A stretch of 64,000 nt of DNA. It comes from Clostridium sp. UBA699. GTDB taxonomy: Bacteria > Bacillota > Clostridia > Clostridiales > Clostridiaceae. Where the stretch lies: assembly GCA_002298915.1 (NCBI GenBank), contig DBML01000023.1:1-64000 (forward strand), in the 5' to 3' direction. The position numbers were made by a program, and so were the translations under genes. Below, piece after piece: positions 59,621 to 64,000 of the stretch; position 1 is the first letter of the stretch; every line of letters starts with the position of its first letter. The notes beneath the pieces are model-generated. The model was not told the origin of the DNA and did not search any database. It was given only the letters and a program-made list of their open reading frames with translations.

Positions 59621-61282
59621 TTGTTGGATTTGAATTTGTCTATACAGCTTCTCGAAAGGATGGCCCTGGTTGCCCTGGCGGCTTACATATACAACCAGAC
59701 CAGCCTTTTCAGGAACCTTATCAAGGATGAGCTTACTCTGCAGGACAAGATAGGAATGGTGCTGTTCTTCAGCGCGCTTTCGATCATGGGCACATACACC
59801 GGTGTGGGTATAGAACCGTTTGCCATTGCCAACACCAGGCCTATCGGCGCGTTCATGGCTGGCTACATTGGCGGACCTGTTATGGGGGTAATCGTAGGAG
59901 CTATAGCCGGTGGGCACAGGTACCTTTTCGGTGGGTTCACCGCTTTTGCCTGCGCCATTTCAACTATCATGGAAGGGCTTATGGGTTATGTCGCCCGAAA
60001 ATATTCGAGGGACAAGGGGCTCAGCGTATTCAGGGGCTGGCTCTGCGCTGCGATCGCAGAAATGCTGCAAATGCTTATAGTCCTCACTGTTGCAAGACCG
60101 CTGGATGCAAGCGTCCAGGTAGTGAGGATTGTAGGACTGCCTATGATAATAGTCAATTCTCTTGGAGTAGCAGTGTTCATCCTCATTATAAGGAACGCGA
60201 AGGAAGACTACGCAAGGATCGGAGCTGTGCAGTCGCAGAAGGTTCTCGATATTGCTGGAAGGACGATCAGCTACCTGAGGAACGGTCTGGACAGGAAAAC
60301 TGCCGGCCCGGTGGCGGAAATAATTTGCGAGACAGGAAATGTCGAAGCGGCTTTCGTTGCGGACAGCAAGGAATTGCTGGCCTACAACGGGGATGCTGCA
60401 AATGAAGGGTTCCTGAGCAAGAACCTGGCAGAATACTACAAGGAACCGGGGTTCGGCACGATTTCCTTCATGAACGGCGGGAAAAAGCTCCTGTTCTACT
60501 GCGTCCCGATATACGGGATAGACTGCAATTTTGAGGGTGTTATCGGCCATCAGCTGAAATCAGAGAAGGTGCTCAGGGACGGCTATTTTGCAAACTATGC
60601 AAAGGAGCTCAGCGAGCTGCTGTCCACCCAGATGGAGATACACAAGCTCAATGTGCTTGCCCATGAGGCCTATGTAGCAGAATACAGGGCTCTCAGGGCT
60701 CAGATAGAGCCGCACTTCCTGTTCAACGCGCTCAACACCATAGCGTCCTTCTGCAGGACAAACCCTGTAAGGGCGAGGGAGCTGATCATAGACCTGTCGA
60801 ACTACTTCCGTCAGACACTCAACAGGCGCGACGATTTCGTATCAATAAAAAGCGAGATAAGCTTCCTGAACTCCTATCTTTCAATAGAAAAGGCGAGGTT
60901 CGGCAGCAGGCTCGTCATAAACATAGACATTCCTGACCAGCTTCAGTTAGCCAAGATGCCTGCGTTTGTCCTTCAGCCTCTCGTGGAGAACTCCATAAAG
61001 CACGGGATACTGCCGAGGGCGGAAGGCGGGACGGTTACAGTCAGGGCTGAAGACCTGGGGAGCACCATAGGATTTTCCGTCGAGGATGACGGAGTCGGAA
61101 TGAACAAGGAGAGGGTTGAGCAGATAACCACATTCTGGCCTGGTATAGGGCTGGACAACGTCAACGAAAGGCTCAAGATTATTTATCCTGAGTTCAACGG
61201 CCTTCATATTAGATCCGGGCATGATAATGGGACAAGGGTCAGTTTCAAGATAAACAGGGAGGTCATGGATGCGAATGAGTAA
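59621..61282 (+). CDS. LytS-family sensor histidine kinase (BtsS-like)
   Basis: 553-residue membrane kinase: 5TM-LYT sensor domain (about 1-170), GAF-like domain (about 195-320), HisKA_5 with phospho-His in QIEPHFLFNALNT (H364) and HATPase with PLVENSIKHGI and DDGVGM. In the sensor part Arg, Arg, Cys and Ser occur as NTRP...GGHRY...FACAIST with spacing 27, 11 and 3 residues, equal to the pyruvate-site residues I recall for E. coli BtsS (R72, R99, C110, S113). GGGGGAG at 59608-59614 gives TTG 59621 (or 59624). Divergent from cstA and overlapping its response regulator by 14 bp. Confidence 0.9.
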   Translation: MLDLNLSIQLLERMALVALAAYIYNQTSLFRNLIKDELTLQDKIGMVLFFSALSIMGTYTGVGIEPFAIANTRPIGAFMAGYIGGPVMGVIVGAIAGGHRYLFGGFTAFACAISTIMEGLMGYVARKYSRDKGLSVFRGWLCAAIAEMLQMLIVLTVARPLDASVQVVRIVGLPMIIVNSLGVAVFILIIRNAKEDYARIGAVQSQKVLDIAGRTISYLRNGLDRKTAGPVAEIICETGNVEAAFVADSKELLAYNGDAANEGFLSKNLAEYYKEPGFGTISFMNGGKKLLFYCVPIYGIDCNFEGVIGHQLKSEKVLRDGYFANYAKELSELLSTQMEIHKLNVLAHEAYVAEYRALRAQIEPHFLFNALNTIASFCRTNPVRARELIIDLSNYFRQTLNRRDDFVSIKSEISFLNSYLSIEKARFGSRLVINIDIPDQLQLAKMPAFVLQPLVENSIKHGILPRAEGGTVTVRAEDLGSTIGFSVEDDGVGMNKERVEQITTFWPGIGLDNVNERLKIIYPEFNGLHIRSGHDNGTRVSFKINREVMDANE

Positions 61283-62042
61283 GATAAGATGCGTAATAGT
61301 GGAGGACGAGATTCCTGCGGCTGAGGAGCTGAAGTTTCTCATCAACCAAAACGAAGATTTTGTCGTGGACGACATGGCCATAAACGGTGAAGATGGGTAC
61401 GAAAAGATAATGGACCTTAATCCTGATGTGGTGTTCCTTGACATAAACATGCCGCTACAGAACGGCGTTGAGCTTGCAAAAAGGATATATAGGGAAAGCG
61501 GGGACACGCTGATCGTGTTCCTCACGGCGTGCAACCTCCATGCGATAGAGGCTTTTGAAATAAACGCGCTGGACTACGTGCTCAAGCCGGTGGATGACAG
61601 CAGGTTCGCAATGACGATTGAAAGAATAAGGAACAAGATTGCCGAGCTGAAAAAGCAGGACGAGATACCCCTCATGCTTTCAGAGATGTTCGATAAACTT
61701 CAAAAAAAGCAGAATGTTTACAGGAAGCTTCCTGGAGAGCTCAACGGAAAGATAATCTTCATAGACATAAAGGATGTTTACTTCTGCTATATAGATGAAG
61801 AGAAAACGTATATCAAGACTCGCGACAGGAGCTATCTGACGGGGGACAACCTTTGCCAGATAGAGAGGAAGGCAGGCTTCTTCAGGGCGCACAGGAGCTA
61901 TCTCGTGAACCTGGACAACATCAAGGAGCTTTTCGCCTGGTTCAACGGGACCTACAAGCTGGTGATGGACGATTCGGAAAGATCTGAGATACCGATAAGC
62001 AGGAACAATGTGAGGAAACTTAAGGACCTTCTGGGGATATGA
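61269..62042 (+). CDS. LytTR-family response regulator (BtsR-like)
   Basis: 257-residue regulator: receiver domain with DE pair in VEDEIPAAEE and phospho-Asp D58 in VFLDINMP, then a LytTR DNA-binding domain from about 155 (LPGELNGKIIFIDIKDVYFCYIDEEKTYIKT, FFRAHRSYLVNLDNIKEL, EIPISRNNVRKLKDLLGI). GGGAGG 6 nt before ATG 61269 inside the kinase gene. Expected targets are its own operon or the divergent cstA. Confidence 0.92.
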   Translation: MRMSKIRCVIVEDEIPAAEELKFLINQNEDFVVDDMAINGEDGYEKIMDLNPDVVFLDINMPLQNGVELAKRIYRESGDTLIVFLTACNLHAIEAFEINALDYVLKPVDDSRFAMTIERIRNKIAELKKQDEIPLMLSEMFDKLQKKQNVYRKLPGELNGKIIFIDIKDVYFCYIDEEKTYIKTRDRSYLTGDNLCQIERKAGFFRAHRSYLVNLDNIKELFAWFNGTYKLVMDDSERSEIPISRNNVRKLKDLLGI

Positions 62043-62043
62043 G

Positions 62044-62072
62044 AAACCGCAGCGCGATACGCGCTGCGGTTT
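62044..62072. terminator. Convergent terminator
   Basis: AAACCGCAGCGC GATAC GCGCTGCGGTTT, a perfect 12-bp stem between the LytTR gene and the convergent ABC-F gene. Confidence 0.8.
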
Positions 62073-62075
62073 CAT

Positions 62076-63989
62076 TCACATCAGGCTTTCCCATTCTTCG
62101 TAAAGCCTGTCCAGCTCATCCTTTGCAGAGGAAACCTCAACATTCACTTTCATGCATTCCTCGGGGTTGGAGTACACCTCCGGCAGGCAGAGCTTCTCAT
62201 CCAGGGAGACCAGCAGGGACTCCAGGTCGGAAATTCTTTTCTCGATGTCCTTTAGGCTCTGCTTCTTTTCCTTTTCGAGCTTTTCCAGCTCCCTCTTTTT
62301 CCTTTTCTCGTTATGCTGCTGGGTTTTGGTCATCCCGGAGAACTCCTCTATCTCCTGGAACCTCAGGGGATTCTTCTTCTTCTCAACGTAGTAGCTGTAG
62401 TTGCCGAGATACTCTGTCAGGCCAGTCCTGGTCAGCTCCAGAATCTTGCCTATGACCTTGTTAAGGAAGTACCTGTCGTGCGATATCAGGAGTATGGTTC
62501 CGTCGTAGCCGAGTATCGCATCCTCCAGTGCTTCCCTGGACATTATGTCGAGGTGGTTTGTCGGTTCGTCCAGCAGTAGGAAGTTGGATTTCGAGAGCAT
62601 CAGCTTTAGAAGGTTTATCCTGCATCGCTCGCCTCCGCTGAGGAGGTGTACTTTCTTGAAAACGTCGTCGCCTGTGAAGAGGAAAGCGGCAAGCGCGCTT
62701 CTTATCTGGGTGGTCGTCATATCCGGGAAGTCGTCCCAGACCTCGTCAAGGATCGACTTGTCCGGGTCGAGGTCCGACTGCTCCTGGTCGTAGTAGCCTA
62801 TGAAGACGTTCTTGCCGAGGACAGATATCCCCGAGCTGCTCGGTATCCTGCCCATTATGATCTTGAGAAGTGTCGTCTTTCCTATCCCGTTTTCCCCTAT
62901 GAGGGCGATCTTCTCACCTTTCTTTATGTCCAGGTCCAGGTCCGAGAACAGAACCCTTTCGTCGTAGGCCTTGCTGAGGTTTTCTATGTGCAGCACGTCG
63001 TTGCCGCTTTTTATCTGGGTTTCGAAGCTTATCTTTGTAATCTTTTTCTCCTTTGCCGGAGCTGTAAGCCTCTCCACCTTGTCGAGAGCCCTCTGCCTGC
63101 TTTCAGCAGCTTTAATGCTTTTCTCCCTGTTGAAGGAGCGGTACCTCTCGATGATGTCCTCCTGCCTCTTGATTTCTGCCTGCTGCAGATTGAAAGCCTT
63201 GAGCTGTACCTCGTAGTCCTTCTTCTTCAGCTCAACAAAGGCTGTGTAGTTGCCGTTGTAAGAGCTTACCTTTCCGCCCAGGAGCTCAAAGGTCTTGTTC
63301 GTTATGGAGTCAAGGAAGAACCTGTCGTGTGAAATCAGGATTATCGTGCCCCTGTAGGAGCTGAGGTATTCCTCCAGCCACTCGATAGCTTCCAGGTCGA
63401 GGTGGTTGGTAGGCTCGTCAAGAAGCAGAATGTCGGGCTTGATGAGCAGAAGCTTGCACAGCGCCACTCTGGTCTTCTGTCCGCCGCTCAGCACGCCGAT
63501 CCGGAGCTGGCTGTCCTCCTCCGAGAAACCCAGACCCTTGAGGACTTTGCTTATCTCGGCCCTGAAAACAAAGCCGCCCCTGTTCATGTAAAGCTCGGAG
63601 CAGGTGGTATAGTCCTTGATCAGTTTTTCGTGAAATTCCACCTTCCCGGGATCGTAAGGTTTGTTCATCTCGTCTTCGAGCGTCTTGAGTTTCTGCTCAA
63701 GCCTCAAAAGGTCCTCGAAGACAAGCTGAAGCTCCTCGAATATGGAGTTTTCCGTGTTCAGGGAGAGATGCTGTGAGAGATATCCTACAGTCTTGTTCCT
63801 GTCTGTGAAAATCTCCCCGCTGTCGTAGTCCAGCTCTCCTGTCAGTATTTTGAAAAGGCTCGATTTTCCCGCTCCGTTCGGTCCGATGAGCCCTATTTTT
63901 TCGCCTTCATTTATGTTGAATGTAACCTTATCCAGTAGAACTTCTATGCCGAAGCTTTTGGTCACATCTTTGCAGCTAAGTATAACCAC
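62076..63989 (-). CDS. ABC-F family ATPase (ribosome-associated)
   Basis: 637-residue soluble ABC protein with two ATPase modules and no membrane segment. Module 1: Walker A GPNGAGKSS (36-44), signature LSGGQKTR, Walker B LLLDEPTNHLD. Linker of about 80 charged residues (ABC-F P-site tRNA interaction motif region). Module 2: GENGIGKTT near 355, LSGGERCR, LLLDEPTNHLD. C-terminal coiled coil from about 545 (KKRELEKLEKEKKQSL...). ABC-F proteins act on the ribosome; members rescue stalled complexes or protect from antibiotics, and which applies is not clear here. GTG 63989 fits the family start; the frame is open to the window edge. Confidence 0.9.
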   Translation of the reverse strand: MVILSCKDVTKSFGIEVLLDKVTFNINEGEKIGLIGPNGAGKSSLFKILTGELDYDSGEIFTDRNKTVGYLSQHLSLNTENSIFEELQLVFEDLLRLEQKLKTLEDEMNKPYDPGKVEFHEKLIKDYTTCSELYMNRGGFVFRAEISKVLKGLGFSEEDSQLRIGVLSGGQKTRVALCKLLLIKPDILLLDEPTNHLDLEAIEWLEEYLSSYRGTIILISHDRFFLDSITNKTFELLGGKVSSYNGNYTAFVELKKKDYEVQLKAFNLQQAEIKRQEDIIERYRSFNREKSIKAAESRQRALDKVERLTAPAKEKKITKISFETQIKSGNDVLHIENLSKAYDERVLFSDLDLDIKKGEKIALIGENGIGKTTLLKIIMGRIPSSSGISVLGKNVFIGYYDQEQSDLDPDKSILDEVWDDFPDMTTTQIRSALAAFLFTGDDVFKKVHLLSGGERCRINLLKLMLSKSNFLLLDEPTNHLDIMSREALEDAILGYDGTILLISHDRYFLNKVIGKILELTRTGLTEYLGNYSYYVEKKKNPLRFQEIEEFSGMTKTQQHNEKRKKRELEKLEKEKKQSLKDIEKRISDLESLLVSLDEKLCLPEVYSNPEECMKVNVEVSSAKDELDRLYEEWESLM

Positions 63990-64000
63990 AGTATCACCGT

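Noticed and set aside
1..64000. Mobile elements, prophage or genomic island
   Set aside because: No transposase, integrase, attachment repeats or phage structural genes were seen. The RusA-like gene is the only phage-type family and stands alone.

Overview
The window looks like core chromosome of an anaerobic, low-to-mid GC Firmicute of the class Clostridia, probably near the Peptostreptococcales. Evidence: arginine is coded mostly by AGG/AGA and isoleucine often by ATA, ribosome binding sites are strong AGGAGG types, there is one lysine riboswitch and three T-box leaders, and the gene set is that of an amino-acid- and sugar-fermenting anaerobe (superoxide reductase, glycyl radical enzyme, pyruvate carboxylase, arylacetate-CoA ligase). 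I do not name a genus. I see no phage, transposon, rRNA or CRISPR array.

Layout. 1-2942: lysine-riboswitch-controlled lysC-lysA. 2961-7080: small lipoprotein, desulfoferrodoxin, Trp T-box with trpS, and prfC. 7094-11890 (minus strand): amino-acid permease and PLP Cys/Met lyase behind a MerR-type promoter, the MerR gene, a GIY-YIG protein, a 3-methyladenine glycosylase and a 54-residue zinc-ribbon protein. 12174-15666: an AlbA/Schlafen-like protein, a small P-loop protein and two tandem DUF155 membrane proteins. 15696-20326: Tyr T-box with tyrS, a diguanylate cyclase, and the tsaE-tsaB-rimI operon. 20454-27978: a ZnuA-like lipoprotein lacking the expected metal ligands, tRNA-Trp, an orphan glycyl radical enzyme, and a cluster of one small membrane protein and three lipoproteins. 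28044-32979: Cache-HAMP-PAS histidine kinase, sigma-54 activator, and amtB behind a perfect -24/-12 promoter. 33156-43908: a complete glucuronate-to-KDPG route (uxaC, uxuB, uxuA, kdgK, eda) with a GPH symporter, HAD phosphatase, NagZ-like GH3 enzyme and two paralogous FCD regulators at its ends. 43949-45975 (minus): phenylacetate-CoA ligase plus tandem-ACT protein behind a T-box whose specifier reads TTC (Phe). 46140-47862: redox operon of glutaredoxin, ferredoxin:thioredoxin reductase fused to rubredoxin, and FAD oxidoreductase. 47846-49622: RusA-like nuclease with zinc-ribbon tail, and tsaD. 49806-62042: pyruvate carboxylase, M20 amidohydrolase, M16C protease, CstA pyruvate/peptide transporter and a divergent LytS/LytTR pair resembling BtsSR. 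62076-63989: ABC-F ATPase.

The strongest points for follow-up are the Phe T-box on paaK-ACT (suggesting salvage of phenylacetate into phenylalanine rather than phenylacetate breakdown), the glutaredoxin/FTR-rubredoxin/FAD operon, the sigma-54 ammonium transporter circuit with a Cache kinase, the 19-bp-spacer MerR promoter in front of the lyase-permease operon, and the BtsSR-like pyruvate sensor next to cstA.
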